Shown here: in pieces, positions 34,436 to 43,768 of the stretch
Numbering within the stretch: the first letter of the stretch is position 1
Layout of the letters: the number at the start of each line of letters is the position of its first letter
Source of the DNA: Sphingomonas alpina
GTDB lineage: Bacteria; Pseudomonadota; Alphaproteobacteria; Sphingomonadales; Sphingomonadaceae
Length of the DNA stretch: 64,000 bases
NCBI RefSeq assembly: GCF_014490665.1
Contig: NZ_CP061038.1
Location: forward strand, 1,612,001-1,676,000
Direction: 5' to 3'
The notes under the pieces: generated by a model
The model's database searches: none
What the model saw: only the letters and a program-made list of their open reading frames with translations
Told to the model about the DNA's origin: nothing
Position numbers and translations under genes: made by a program

Positions 34436-36694
34436 ATGCCGAAACCATGGACGCTCGCCGGCGTCATGCTCGCCGCGATGGCTGTTCCCGCCATGGCTGC
34501 TGAGCCGGCCGCGCCGGTCCCGGCCGAGGCGGCCGTGGCGCAGACGCTGACGCTGGAGCGCGTCTTCGCATCGCCCGACCTGGCGGGATCGCAGCCCAAG
34601 CTGCTCAAGCTCTCGCCCGACGGAGGCCTGCTGACCTCGCTGCGCCCGCGGCCGGACGAGAAGGACCGGTACGACCTGTGGGCACGCGATACGCGGACCG
34701 GCAAGGAATGGATGCTGGTCGATTCGAAGAAATTCGGCAGCGGCGCGGAACTGTCCGAGGCCGAGAAGATGCAGCGCGAGCGCGCGCGGATCGGCGCGGC
34801 ACGGGGGATCGTTGCTTATGAATGGTCGCCCGACGGCCAGTCGATCCTCGTGCCGCTCGACGGCGATCTCTATCTCGCGAGCCTCGATGGCAAGGTCACC
34901 CGGCTGACCGCGACGCCAAGTGGCGAGCTCAACCCGAAGATCAGCCCGGCGGGCGGTTTCGTCAGCTTCGTGCGCGACCAGAATCTGTTCGTGCAGCCGC
35001 TGGGTGGTACGGCGACGGGCAGGGAGCTGGCGCTGACCCATGACGGCGCCGGCACGGTGCATTGGGGTGAGGCGGAGTTCGTCGCGCAGGAAGAAATCGG
35101 CCGCCGCACCGGTTACTGGTGGTCGCCGGGCGACAAGCGCATCGCGGTCGAGAAGTTCGACGAGGCGCCGGTCGGCGTGGTCACCCGTGCCGCGATCGGC
35201 GCCAACGGCACCAGGGTGTTCGACCAGCGCTATCCCGCCGCGGGCACGCCCAATGTGCTGGTCGAACTCTATGTGATGAATGCCGACGGATCGGGCCGGG
35301 TGAAGGTCGATCTGGGTACGGAGACCGACATTTATCTCGCCCGCGTCGACTGGACGGCGGATGGTCGGTCGCTGCTGGTGCAGCGCCAGAATCGTGACCA
35401 GACCGTGCTCGACATGCTGCAGGTCGATCCGGCGACCGGCAAGTCGACATTGCTGTTCAGCGAGACATCGGGGCCGAAGAGCTGGGTCAACCTCAGCGAC
35501 GGCTATCGCCCGCTGAAGGGCGGCGGCCTGATCTGGACCTCCGAGCGCGACGGCTATGCGCATCTTTACCGTTTCAAGGACGGCAGCTGGACTCAGCTGA
35601 CCAAGGGGCCGTGGGTGGTGACCGGCATGGTCGGGTTCGACGAGGCGAAAGAGCGCATCTTCTTCACCGCCAACAAGGACGATGTGCTCGAACAGCAGGT
35701 CTATTCGGTCGATCTCGCGCATCCGAACGTCATTGCGCGGCGCACCGAGCCGGGCTGGTGGAACAGTGCGACGATGGATATCGCCGCGTCGCGGATGATC
35801 ATCTCGCGCTCCAACCCCGGCCAGCCAACTCAGGTCTATCTCGCCAATGCCGAGGGCAAGCGACTGTCATGGATCAACGAGAATGCGGTGGTCGCCGGCC
35901 ATCCCTATTTCCCGTTCCTGGCGCAGCACCGCGCGCCGACCTTCGGCACGCTGAAGGCCGGCGACGGCAGCACGCTGCATTACGAGATGCTCACGCCGGT
36001 GCTTGAGCCGGGGCGGAAATATCCGGTGTTCTTCGAACATTATGGCGGCCCGCATGCGCAGACCGTCAGCCGCAACTGGGGCAGCCCGCTGCACCAATAT
36101 CTCGTCAGCCAGGGCTGGATCGTGTTCCAGCTCGACAATCGCGGTTCGGCCAATCGCGGTACAGCGTTCGAGGATCAGATCTTTCGCGCAATGGGCTCGG
36201 TCGAGGTCGAGGACCAGCTGACCGGCGCAAAATGGCTCAAGGCGCAGCCGTTCGTCGATGCCGGCAAGATCGCGACCTATGGCTGGTCCTATGGCGGCTA
36301 TATGACGCTCAAGATGCTCGAGGCCAATCCCGGCGCCTATGCGGCGGGCGTCTCCGGCGCGCCGGTGACCAAATGGGAACTGTACGACACGCATTATACC
36401 GAGCGCTACATGGGCAATCCCAAAAAGGATGCGAAAGCCTATGCAAAGTCGGATGCGATCGACGACGCGGCGAAGATCACCGATCCACTGCTGCTCATTC
36501 ACGGCATGGCCGACGACAATGTCGTGCTCGACAACAGCACTGCCTTCGCCGCAAAGATGCAGGCTGAGAATGTGCCGTTCGAGATGATGCTCTATCCGGG
36601 CAAGACGCATAGTGCCGGGCGGGACATTCATGTCTGGACGACGATCCTGAAATTCCTCGACCGCGAGGTGAAGAACAAGCCGCCAGCCAGATAA
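34436..36694 (+). CDS. Dipeptidyl-peptidase IV-type S9 peptidase
   Basis: 752 residues. The signal peptide ends after AMAAEPA. The beta-propeller (about 50-490) contains the N-terminus-binding pair E219/E220 in AQEEIGRRTGYWWSP. The alpha/beta-hydrolase domain has nucleophile Ser618 (GWSYGG), Asp693 (GMADDN) and His725 (KTHS). Such exported enzymes cut X-Pro or X-Ala dipeptides from peptide N-termini in the periplasm. Its ATG is preceded by GGAG. It stands alone between the DUF418 gene and asd. Confidence 0.92.
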   Translation: MPKPWTLAGVMLAAMAVPAMAAEPAAPVPAEAAVAQTLTLERVFASPDLAGSQPKLLKLSPDGGLLTSLRPRPDEKDRYDLWARDTRTGKEWMLVDSKKFGSGAELSEAEKMQRERARIGAARGIVAYEWSPDGQSILVPLDGDLYLASLDGKVTRLTATPSGELNPKISPAGGFVSFVRDQNLFVQPLGGTATGRELALTHDGAGTVHWGEAEFVAQEEIGRRTGYWWSPGDKRIAVEKFDEAPVGVVTRAAIGANGTRVFDQRYPAAGTPNVLVELYVMNADGSGRVKVDLGTETDIYLARVDWTADGRSLLVQRQNRDQTVLDMLQVDPATGKSTLLFSETSGPKSWVNLSDGYRPLKGGGLIWTSERDGYAHLYRFKDGSWTQLTKGPWVVTGMVGFDEAKERIFFTANKDDVLEQQVYSVDLAHPNVIARRTEPGWWNSATMDIAASRMIISRSNPGQPTQVYLANAEGKRLSWINENAVVAGHPYFPFLAQHRAPTFGTLKAGDGSTLHYEMLTPVLEPGRKYPVFFEHYGGPHAQTVSRNWGSPLHQYLVSQGWIVFQLDNRGSANRGTAFEDQIFRAMGSVEVEDQLTGAKWLKAQPFVDAGKIATYGWSYGGYMTLKMLEANPGAYAAGVSGAPVTKWELYDTHYTERYMGNPKKDAKAYAKSDAIDDAAKITDPLLLIHGMADDNVVLDNSTAFAAKMQAENVPFEMMLYPGKTHSAGRDIHVWTTILKFLDREVKNKPPAR

Positions 36695-36794
36695 GGGCGG
36701 CGAAAAACCTCGCTTGAGGCGCGAGCAAGCAGCGCTTGCTTGCGTGTGCGGCGTGCGGGGCGTACCGGCGGCGCTACTTTCGGAACTGGAGTAG

Positions 36795-37826
36795 ATGATG
36801 GGCTATCGGGTCGTGGTCGCAGGCGCGACGGGGAATGTCGGGCGCGAAATGCTCAACATCCTCGCGGAGCGCGAATTTCCGGCGGACGAGATCGCCGTCG
36901 TCGCGTCTTCGCGCAGCCAGGGGCTGATGGTCGATTACGGCGACACCGGAAAGCAGTTCAAGGTCCAGAATATCGAGCATTTCGACTGGAACGGCTGGGA
37001 CATGGCGTTGTTCGCGATCGGGTCGGAAGCGACCGCAGTCTATGCGCCGATCGCCGCCAAGGCGGGCTGCACGGTGATCGACAATTCATCGCTGTATCGC
37101 ATGGACCCCGATGTGCCGCTGATCGTGCCCGAGGTGAACCCGGAGGCAATCGACGGCTTCCGCGCCAAGAACATCATCGCCAACCCCAATTGCTCGACCG
37201 CGCAGATGGTCGTGGTGCTGAAGCCGCTGCATGACGTGGCACGGATCAAGCGCGTCGTCGTCGCGACCTATCAGTCGGTGTCGGGCGCGGGCAAGCAGGG
37301 CATGGACGAGCTGTTCGAGCAGAGCCGCAACATCTTTGTCGGCGATCCCGCCGAGCCGCATAAATTCACCAAGCAGATCGCCTTCAACGTGATCCCGCAC
37401 ATCGACAGTTTCCTCGACGACGGGTCGACCAAGGAAGAGTGGAAGATGGTGGTCGAGACCAAGAAGATCCTCGACCCGAAGATCAAGCTGGTCGCGACCT
37501 GCGTGCGCGTGCCGGTGTTCGTCGGCCATAGCGAAGCGATCAACATCGAGTTCGAGGACGAGATGTCGGCCGAGCAGGCGCAAGGCATTCTGCGCGAGGC
37601 GCCCGGCGTGATGCTGATCGATAAGCGCGAGGATGGCGGCTATATCACGCCGATCGAATGCGTCGGCGAATTCGCCACCTTTGTCAGCCGCGTGCGTGAG
37701 GATTCGACGGTCGAGAACGGCCTGACCCTGTGGTGCGTGAGCGACAATCTGCGCAAAGGCGCCGCACTCAATGCGGTGCAGATCGCGGAACTGCTCGGGC
37801 GGCGCCATTTGAAAAAGGCGGCCTGA
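36795..37826 (+). CDS. asd: Aspartate-semialdehyde dehydrogenase
   Basis: 343 residues. NADP-binding VVVAGATGNVGREML, catalytic Cys133 (NPNCSTAQM), SGAGKQGMDEL and the C-terminal RREDSTVENGL-type region (RVREDSTVENGLTLWCVSDNLRKGAALNAVQIAE). It reduces aspartyl phosphate on the path to lysine, threonine, methionine and diaminopimelate. ATG 36795 (or 36798) with GGAG upstream. The next gene begins on the base after its stop. Confidence 0.95.
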   Translation: MMGYRVVVAGATGNVGREMLNILAEREFPADEIAVVASSRSQGLMVDYGDTGKQFKVQNIEHFDWNGWDMALFAIGSEATAVYAPIAAKAGCTVIDNSSLYRMDPDVPLIVPEVNPEAIDGFRAKNIIANPNCSTAQMVVVLKPLHDVARIKRVVVATYQSVSGAGKQGMDELFEQSRNIFVGDPAEPHKFTKQIAFNVIPHIDSFLDDGSTKEEWKMVVETKKILDPKIKLVATCVRVPVFVGHSEAINIEFEDEMSAEQAQGILREAPGVMLIDKREDGGYITPIECVGEFATFVSRVREDSTVENGLTLWCVSDNLRKGAALNAVQIAELLGRRHLKKAA

Positions 37827-38483
37827 TTGCCGGGCTATGCGGCGAGCTGGCGGTCGTTGCCGCGGCCGCAGCTTCGCATGGTCCTGGTGCTGGCCGCCGC
37901 GGTGGTGCTGGCGAACATCAACCAGCCCTATCCGGGGATCGCGCCGCTTCAGCATATTCCGACCGTATTGCTGATCCTGGCCGCACCAGCCTTGCTGGTG
38001 CGCTGGCCGCTGTCCAATCGCGCGGTGCTGGCGGTGGTGATCTTCTTCCTGCTGCACACCTTGGCGGGTCGCTATGCCTATTCGAACATCCCCTATGACC
38101 GCTGGGCGACGGCGCTGACCGGGCACAGCGTCAGCGAGACGTTCGGGATGACGCGCAACAATTTCGACCGGCTGGTGCATCTGACCTTCGGCCTGTGCGC
38201 GGTTCCGCTCTATGCCGAGATCAGCTGGCGCTATACCGGCGCGCGCTGGCGGGCGGCATTGTGGAATGCCTTTCTGTTCGTCGGCGCGGTCAGTGCGCTG
38301 TACGAGATTTTCGAATGGCTGCTGACGATCATGGTCGCGTCCGACCTGGCCAATGACTATAATGGCCAGCAGGGCGATATATGGGACGCCCAGAAGGACA
38401 TGGCGATCGCGCTGTTCGGTGCGGTCCTGGCGATGATCTGGCAGTGGCGGGCCGAGCCGGGCAAACCGGCAGGGCGGCCATAG
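37827..38483 (+). CDS. DUF2238 membrane protein
   Basis: 218 residues from TTG 37827. Six hydrophobic helices. NNFDRLVHLTFGLCAVPLYAEI and NAFLFVGAVSALYEIFEWLLTIM, then DLANDYNGQQGDIWDAQKDM, match the DUF2238 (YjdF-like) group. It lies immediately after the asd stop codon, so translation is coupled. Function unknown. Confidence 0.8.
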   Translation: MPGYAASWRSLPRPQLRMVLVLAAAVVLANINQPYPGIAPLQHIPTVLLILAAPALLVRWPLSNRAVLAVVIFFLLHTLAGRYAYSNIPYDRWATALTGHSVSETFGMTRNNFDRLVHLTFGLCAVPLYAEISWRYTGARWRAALWNAFLFVGAVSALYEIFEWLLTIMVASDLANDYNGQQGDIWDAQKDMAIALFGAVLAMIWQWRAEPGKPAGRP

Positions 38484-38505
38484 CGGTTCGAGGAGGCAGC
38501 ACGAC

Positions 38506-38943
38506 GTGACGGTGGAAGGCGGATGCCATTGCGGTGCGGTCCGCTACGTGCTGGCGGTCGATGCGGCGCCGGCGATCTATTGCTGCCATTGCCTGAATTG
38601 CCAGAGCTGGGCGGGCAGCGCGTTCACCCAGAGTGCGCTGTTGCCGGACGGCGCGATCAGCGTCACCGGGCCAGTGATCGAGTATCGCTTCATCAACCCG
38701 AGCGGGCATGAATCGCATCAGCGCCTGTGCGGCACCTGCCACACGCGCATCTTCAACACGAACAGCGCACGGCCGGGACTTGTCGTATTACGTGCCGGAA
38801 CGCTGGACGAGAGCGACCGGCTCAGCCCGCGCCTGCATATGTGGGTCAGGCGCAAACAGCCCTGGGTGGTGATCGCCGAAGATATCCCGACCTTCGAAGA
38901 AACGCCGCCGATCGCGGAGTTCGTTGCGACGATGCTGCGCTGA
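38506..38943 (+). CDS. GFA-family (CENP-V fold) zinc protein
   Basis: 145 residues from GTG 38506. Zinc cysteines in GGCHCGAVRY, CCHCLNCQSW and CGTCHTRIF. GFA stands for glutathione-dependent formaldehyde-activating; most members have no proven activity. The next feature is a family A repeat. A second, unrelated GFA protein is encoded at 45129. Confidence 0.85.
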   Translation: MTVEGGCHCGAVRYVLAVDAAPAIYCCHCLNCQSWAGSAFTQSALLPDGAISVTGPVIEYRFINPSGHESHQRLCGTCHTRIFNTNSARPGLVVLRAGTLDESDRLSPRLHMWVRRKQPWVVIAEDIPTFEETPPIAEFVATMLR

Positions 38944-38970
38944 GCGGTTTCGGATTGGGAATCACCTTTC

Positions 38971-39059
38971 CCGTTCGTGCTGAGCTTGTCGAAGCACCGT
39001 CCTTCTTCAGCTGCGTAAAAGAAGGAAGAACGGCCCTTCGACAAGCTCAGGGCGAACGG
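38971..39059. repeat. Palindromic repeat, family A, copy 3
   Basis: The left arm CCGTTCGTGCTGAGCTTGTC and right arm CTTCGACAAGCTCAGGGCG, as in copy 2 at 21258. It is between a GFA gene and the MFS gene, in a 341-base stretch without genes that also contains a family C hairpin. Confidence 0.85.
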
Positions 39060-39218
39060 AAGGGGTAGAGCAGACTGCGCTGAGCGTTCGGCGCGCTGCA
39101 TACAGGTTTCGACATTGAGAAAGAGCGTGCCGGTTCGGGACCGGCGAAGGTGATATGCCTGATCTCGGGTCATGGTTGAATCGCGGCCGGGGATGGGCGG
39201 GGGAAGATATTATTTCCC

Positions 39219-39244
39219 GTCATCCCCGCGAAAGCGGGGATGAC
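39219..39244. repeat. Hairpin repeat, family C, copy 1
   Basis: Perfect 11-base-pair stem GTCATCCCCGC / GCGGGGATGAC with a GAAA loop. The same stem occurs at 48373-48404. It lies 41 bases after the MFS stop and may end that minus-strand transcript. Confidence 0.75.
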
Positions 39245-39284
39245 AGGGGGCAGTCGAACGGCTCTCGCGCCCTTTTCAGGCTGC

Positions 39285-40820
39285 CTATTCGGCGTGGACC
39301 GCTTCCATCTTGCCCTTCGGCTTGGACAGCAGGAAGACCAGCGGCACCACCGCGATCGAAATCCCGGCCATCAGGTAGAAATCGTCGATATAGGCGACCA
39401 TTGCCGCCTGCTGGTTGATCATGCCGTCGGCAAAGCCGAACGCGGCGTCGGACAGGCTGCCGAAGCGGTCGAGCGCGCCGAGATCGAGCGCCGGGATGGT
39501 CGTCGCGGTGATATGGCTGCTCAAATCGGCATGGCTTTGCTGAATATTGCGGGCGAGCAGGGTGGTGACCATCGAAATACCCGCCGACTGGCCGATGCTG
39601 CGCATCAGGTTGAGCAGGCTGGCGCCATCCGTCCGATATGCGCCGCTCAGCGTGGCAAAGGCGAGCGAGTTGAGCGGCATGAAGACCAGACCCATGCCGA
39701 TACCCTGGATGAAGCCGCTGGTGATCACCGGCCAGAAATCCATTTCCAGCGACCAGCCCGCCATCTGCCGCAGCGAGAAGGCGAAGATACCCAACCCGAC
39801 CGCGATGACGATGCGCGTATCGACCTTGCCCATCAGCCGCGCGGCAAGTGCCATCGAGAGCAGCACGCCGACCCCGCGCGGCGCGAGCATCAGGCCGGTA
39901 TCGATCACGGGATAGCCGAACAGCGACTGCAGCATCGGTGGGAGCAGGGCCATCGGCGCCATGGTCGAAATGCCGATCACCACCATGAAGAACATGCCGA
40001 CGACCAGATTGCGGTTCTTGAACAGCGCACGGTCGAACAAAGGCTTGTTGGCGGTCGCGAGGTGGACGATGCCCATCCACAGCGCGGCCATGGCGACGCC
40101 GCCCTCAACGATGATTTCCCAGCTGGAGAACCAGTCCTCCTGCTGACCGCGGTCGAGCATCAGCTGGAAGCTGGCGACGGCGATGCCGATCAGCGCGAAG
40201 CCGGTGATATCGAACGAGCGCGTTTCGCGCGGGCGTGAAGGCAGCAGGAACCAGAGGATCGCGAAGGTCGCAATGCCGATCGGCAGATTGACGTAGAACA
40301 CCCAGCGCCAGTTATAGCTTTCGGTCAGCCAGCCGCCGATCACCGGCCCCATGATCGGCCCGACCATCACCCCCATGCCCCAGACCGACATGGCCTTTGC
40401 CTGGTTCTCGGGCGCGTTGATGTCGAGCATCGCGGTTTGCGACAGCGGGCCGATAAAGGCCGCGGTGACGCCCTGGAAGATGCGGAATGCGACCATCTCC
40501 TCCAGGCTGACGGCGGTGCCGCACAGCATCGACGCGACGATGAATCCGGCGACCGCAAACAGGAACAGGTTGCGCGAGCCGAACCGGCCGGAAAGCCAGC
40601 CGGTCGCGGGAATGGCGATCGCCGAGGCGACGATATAGCTGGTCAGCACCCAGGTGACGGTATCGACGGTCGCGCCAAGGCTGGTCTGCATATGCGGCAG
40701 GGCGACATTGGCGATGGTGGTGTCGAGGATCTGCATGATCATCGCACCCATCACGCCAACGGTGAGCAGGCCACGCTGCCGGACCGGCAGCAGCGGCGTG
40801 CCGGGCGCGGCTTCAGCCAT
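39285..40820 (-). CDS. DHA2-family MFS multidrug exporter (EmrB-like)
   Basis: 511 residues with 14 hydrophobic helices. DHA2 motifs: MQILDTTIANVALPHM (motif D1), TGWLSGRFGSRNLFLFAVAGF (motif A), and MGPVIGGWLTESYNWRWVFYVNLPIG (motif C region). It works with the HlyD-type protein encoded upstream (overlap of eight bases) to pump compounds across both membranes, together with an outer-membrane channel that is not in this window. Confidence 0.92.
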   Translation of the reverse strand: MAEAAPGTPLLPVRQRGLLTVGVMGAMIMQILDTTIANVALPHMQTSLGATVDTVTWVLTSYIVASAIAIPATGWLSGRFGSRNLFLFAVAGFIVASMLCGTAVSLEEMVAFRIFQGVTAAFIGPLSQTAMLDINAPENQAKAMSVWGMGVMVGPIMGPVIGGWLTESYNWRWVFYVNLPIGIATFAILWFLLPSRPRETRSFDITGFALIGIAVASFQLMLDRGQQEDWFSSWEIIVEGGVAMAALWMGIVHLATANKPLFDRALFKNRNLVVGMFFMVVIGISTMAPMALLPPMLQSLFGYPVIDTGLMLAPRGVGVLLSMALAARLMGKVDTRIVIAVGLGIFAFSLRQMAGWSLEMDFWPVITSGFIQGIGMGLVFMPLNSLAFATLSGAYRTDGASLLNLMRSIGQSAGISMVTTLLARNIQQSHADLSSHITATTIPALDLGALDRFGSLSDAAFGFADGMINQQAAMVAYIDDFYLMAGISIAVVPLVFLLSKPKGKMEAVHAE

Positions 40821-41895
40821 GGGTCTTGGTATCGATCGACACGTCGGCGCTGAGCCCGGCGATCATCGCGCGCGCCGGCGTGCCGTCGATCGCGACACGG
40901 ACCGGCACGCGCTGAGTGACCTTGACCCAGTTGCCGGTGGCATTCTGTGCCGGGAGGACCGAGAATTGCGAACCGGTGCCGGCGCCGATGCTGGCGACAT
41001 GGCCTTTGACCTTGAGCCCGGGATAGGCATCGAGGCTGATCTCGGCCGGCTGGCCGACCGCCATGTGATTGAGGTCGGTTTCCTTGAAGTTCGCTTCGAC
41101 CCAGGTGCCCTGATTGACCACGATGCTCAGCGCCGGCACGCCGCTCGGCGTGATGTTGCCGACCTGCAGGCGCCCGGTCTGGCTGACGATGCCGTCGCTC
41201 GGCGCGCGGACTTCGGTGCGGGCGAGGTTGAGCGCAGCCTGTTCGCGCTGCGCCATCGCTGCCTGGATCGCGGCGGGGGCGCCGGTTGCGGCGGTGCCGC
41301 TGCCGAGCTGGCTGCGCGCACGGGCGACCGCGGCCTGGGCGGTGGCGAGCTTGGCCCTGCTGGCGGCAAGCTCGTGCGATGCCGCGTCGAGGCTGGCGCG
41401 GGTGGTGAAGCCCTGCTTCATCAGCGCGACCTGGCGGTCATACGTGGCCTGGGAAAGGAGGATGTCGGCGCGGGCGCTTTCGATATCCGCATCGGCGCCG
41501 CCGACATCGGTCGACATGGTGCTGACCTGGACCCGGGCATTGGCGATCGCCGCATCGGCCTGGGCCAGCGCGATGCGATAGGGCTCCGGATCGATGCGGA
41601 ACAGCAGGTCGCCGGCCTTGACGCGCTGATTCTCCGCCACCGCGACCTGCACGATGCGGCCCGACACGTCCGGGCTGATCGAGACCATGTCCTGTTTCAC
41701 ATAGGCATTGTCGGTCGAGACGTAGCGGCCCGAAGTCAGCCAGAAATAGCCGCCGATCGCGAGGATCAGCAGCGGCACGCTGAACATCAGCAGCGGGCGC
41801 AGCCGGTTGCGGCGCCTGGCCGGGGCCGATTCGATCGGGGAAATCTCGATTTCGGTTGCCGCGTTGCGGTCGATCACCGGGTCTGCATCAGCCAT
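40813..41895 (-). CDS. HlyD/EmrA-family membrane fusion protein
   Basis: 360 residues. A single membrane helix near 30-55 (LLMFSVPLLILAIGGYFWLTSG) follows a charged leader. The lipoyl/barrel halves (YVSTDNAYVKQDMVSISPDVSGRIVQVAV; APSDGIVSQTGRLQVGNI) flank a long coiled coil. It is the adaptor of the EmrAB-type pump. It overlaps marR and the MFS gene by eight bases each, so the three are one coupled operon. Confidence 0.92.
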   Translation of the reverse strand: MADADPVIDRNAATEIEISPIESAPARRRNRLRPLLMFSVPLLILAIGGYFWLTSGRYVSTDNAYVKQDMVSISPDVSGRIVQVAVAENQRVKAGDLLFRIDPEPYRIALAQADAAIANARVQVSTMSTDVGGADADIESARADILLSQATYDRQVALMKQGFTTRASLDAASHELAASRAKLATAQAAVARARSQLGSGTAATGAPAAIQAAMAQREQAALNLARTEVRAPSDGIVSQTGRLQVGNITPSGVPALSIVVNQGTWVEANFKETDLNHMAVGQPAEISLDAYPGLKVKGHVASIGAGTGSQFSVLPAQNATGNWVKVTQRVPVRVAIDGTPARAMIAGLSADVSIDTKTHG

Positions 41896-42334
41896 GGCTG
41901 GCCTCCTTGCCCCTGGGGGCGTCGTTCAGATTATTCTGGATCAGGGTCAGCGCGGCGACCAGCTGGTCGCGTGCTTCCGGGGTCACACCCTCAAGCGCAT
42001 GCTCGAACATGTCTTCGCCGATCGTGCGCAGCTGGCCGAGCAGCGGCAGCGCCTTGGGGGTGAGGAAGATCTGCCACGCGCGGCGATCGGCGGGATCGCG
42101 GCGGCGTTCGACCAGGCCGGATTCCTCCAGCCGGTCGATCATCCGGCACAGGGTGATCGGCTCGACTTCGAGGATATCGGCCAGCCCGCCCTGATTGGCG
42201 CCTTCGTTGCGCGAGACGGTGAACAGGGTGCGCCACTGCGCGCGCGTCACGCCGATCATGCGCGCGCGCTCATCGAAACGCCGCCGCATCAGGCGCGAGA
42301 CGTCGCTGATCAGGAATCCGAGTGAATCGCTCAT
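41888..42334 (-). CDS. MarR-family regulator of the efflux operon
   Basis: 148 residues from ATG 42334. The winged helix reads VTRAQWRTLFTVSRNEGANQGGLADILEVEPITLCRMIDRLEESGLVERRRDPADRRAWQIFLT, with the DxRxW/R wing. First gene of the efflux operon, with an AT-rich imperfect palindrome just upstream, so it probably represses its own operon until a ligand binds. Confidence 0.9.
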   Translation of the reverse strand: MSDSLGFLISDVSRLMRRRFDERARMIGVTRAQWRTLFTVSRNEGANQGGLADILEVEPITLCRMIDRLEESGLVERRRDPADRRAWQIFLTPKALPLLGQLRTIGEDMFEHALEGVTPEARDQLVAALTLIQNNLNDAPRGKEASHG

Positions 42335-42343
42335 GACCGCACA

Positions 42344-42365
42344 TATAATAAGCTTACTTATATAA
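42344..42365. promoter_or_regulatory. Candidate MarR operator
   Basis: An AT-rich segment containing ATAAG-CTTA-CTTAT and TATAA...TTATA arms, ten bases upstream of the marR start. It differs sharply in composition from the GC-rich surroundings. Autoregulation is inferred. Confidence 0.5.
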
Positions 42366-42604
42366 TCCAGTGGTTGGCGAAGAGAAATGTTGCGGCGCAG
42401 CGTAAATGGTGCGTGGGGCATTCATGTCGTGCTTATCGGCAGGGCAGGAAAAGGGTTCGCGCAGAGGCGCGGAGGTTTTTTGCGGCGCAGTCATCGTGCC
42501 TCGATACTTGCTGGCTTGCGGACCGGTCGTTCCTTGTGGATTGACCGTTCCGTGGCGCGCGTCCTCTCTGCGTCCTCCACGTGAGCCATGATCTATCTTG
42601 CGTG
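42366..42604. other. Gene-free stretch with diverged repeat arms
   Basis: No coding region. Around 42464-42482 and 42563-42592 there are GCGCAGAGGCGCGGAGG and CCTCTCTGCGTCCTCCACG, rough complements, which suggests another decayed palindromic element. The short open frames here have no family motifs. Confidence 0.35.
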
Positions 42605-42706
42605 TTCCCCGGCGAAGGCCGGGGCCCAGTCGGTAAGCAGTTATTGGCTGGCGCTGCGCTTCGTTACCACTGCCTTCCCGACTGGGCCCCGGCCTTCGCC
42701 GGGGAA
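42605..42706. repeat. Palindromic repeat, family B, copy 2
   Basis: TTCCCCGGCGAAGGCC and GGCCTTCGCCGGGGAA outer arms with CCCAGTCGG and CCGACTGGG inner arms. The core (GCTGGCGCTGCGCTTCGTT) matches the reverse complement of the core of copy 1 (19381-19488), so the copies are inverted. It lies at the edge of the phage remnant. Confidence 0.75.
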
Positions 42707-42723
42707 GCACAGGAAATTGTGGC

Positions 42724-43232
42724 TCAAGAATTCCAGCCCTCCGGCCGTAATTCGGCATGGAGCTGCTCCCATTCCTCTTCCTCCGTGAGTTTGCGCACGC
42801 GGCGAGCGACGTCGCACCGACCCGGAACCAGTCGCGGGTGAGCGACAGGTTGGACCATTTCGCAAGTTCCGGGGCGGTCTTGGTGAGGAGCTGGTTTTCG
42901 GTATTGGCGGTGACCACGACGCGGGTGTCGACGCCGGTATCCAGACCCCATTTGATCAGCATGGCGATCAGCGCCGATTTGCCGATGCCGTGGCCCGAAG
43001 CACGGGCGATGCGGCAGGGGGTGTACTGGGTCTTTGGGTTTTGGAGGTGCTCCCGGATCACCTCCATCACCTCGCACTGCCATGCGCGCGGGCCGCTAAC
43101 GCCCTTCAGCGCGCCTTCGCCCCAGGTATAGGCGAAGTCGGCATGAGCGAGCGGATTATGCATGAAGTCCGGTATCAGCGCAGCGAGCGCGCTGGCGGAG
43201 ACGGCGGCGCTCGCACGCCTACTCCCGCGCAT
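42724..43232 (-). pseudogene. Truncated phage terminase large subunit
   Basis: From ATG 43232 the frame gives IPDFMHNPLAHADFAYTW, RAWQCEVMEVI, a Walker A RASGHGIGKSALIAMLIKWG and VVVTANTENQLLTKTAPELAKW, the opening of a large terminase ATPase. After RVGATSLA the similarity stops. In another frame the segment LTEEEEWEQLHAELRPEGWNS ends with TGA at 42724; this looks like the tail of a different gene. A deletion therefore joined the N-terminal quarter of terL to foreign sequence, and the nuclease part is gone. Confidence 0.7.
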
Positions 43233-43707
43233 TGGGATGCGGCCTTTCGCCGTGATTAAGCAATGTCCGCTTCCTGACCCGCTCCATTCCCTTGCGGATT
43301 TCCTCGGCGATATTCGCTTCCTCTTCAGGTGGAGGCGTAGGCCTTGCCCAGAGTCCCGGGCGGCGTGCGCGCAGCCATTGCAACGCTGCGTTAGCATCGG
43401 GGCGGACTTCGCGCTTGTAACGCACGATCACCGGCGCTTCGGTGCTGGCCGGGTGGTAGACGCTGACCGCTTCCTCTTCGTAGCCGATCGCGCGCTCGTA
43501 CAGCGCGCGTTCGACCCGGTCGTCGGCAACGTCCTTCCCAAGCCGGGTCGCCTCGGCGAATTCAGGGTAAGCGGCGCGCCAGCGGAAGATGGTGCTGCGC
43601 GAGACACCGAAGGCTGCGGCGAGCTCGCGGTCAGTCAGGCCTTCGGCGTAGAGCTCGCGCGCCTGGCGGATATAATCAGGATCGAAAGTTGAGGGACGTG
43701 TTTCCAT
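43219..43707 (-). CDS. Phage terminase small subunit-like protein
   Basis: 162 residues. A helix-turn-helix at the start (YIRQARELYAEGLTDRELAAAFGVSRSTIFRWRAAYPEFAEATRLGKDVADDRVERALYERA), then YEEEAVSVYHP and a Pro/Glu tail. This arrangement is typical of small terminase subunits. It overlaps the start of the truncated large subunit by 14 bases. With no capsid or integrase genes nearby, it belongs to a prophage remnant. Confidence 0.78.
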   Translation of the reverse strand: METRPSTFDPDYIRQARELYAEGLTDRELAAAFGVSRSTIFRWRAAYPEFAEATRLGKDVADDRVERALYERAIGYEEEAVSVYHPASTEAPVIVRYKREVRPDANAALQWLRARRPGLWARPTPPPEEEANIAEEIRKGMERVRKRTLLNHGERPHPNARE

Positions 43708-43768
43708 GCTGCCGGGATAACGGCGGTTTCATGGGGTTTGAATCGAGCGCGCGATAAAAGGCGCGGGG

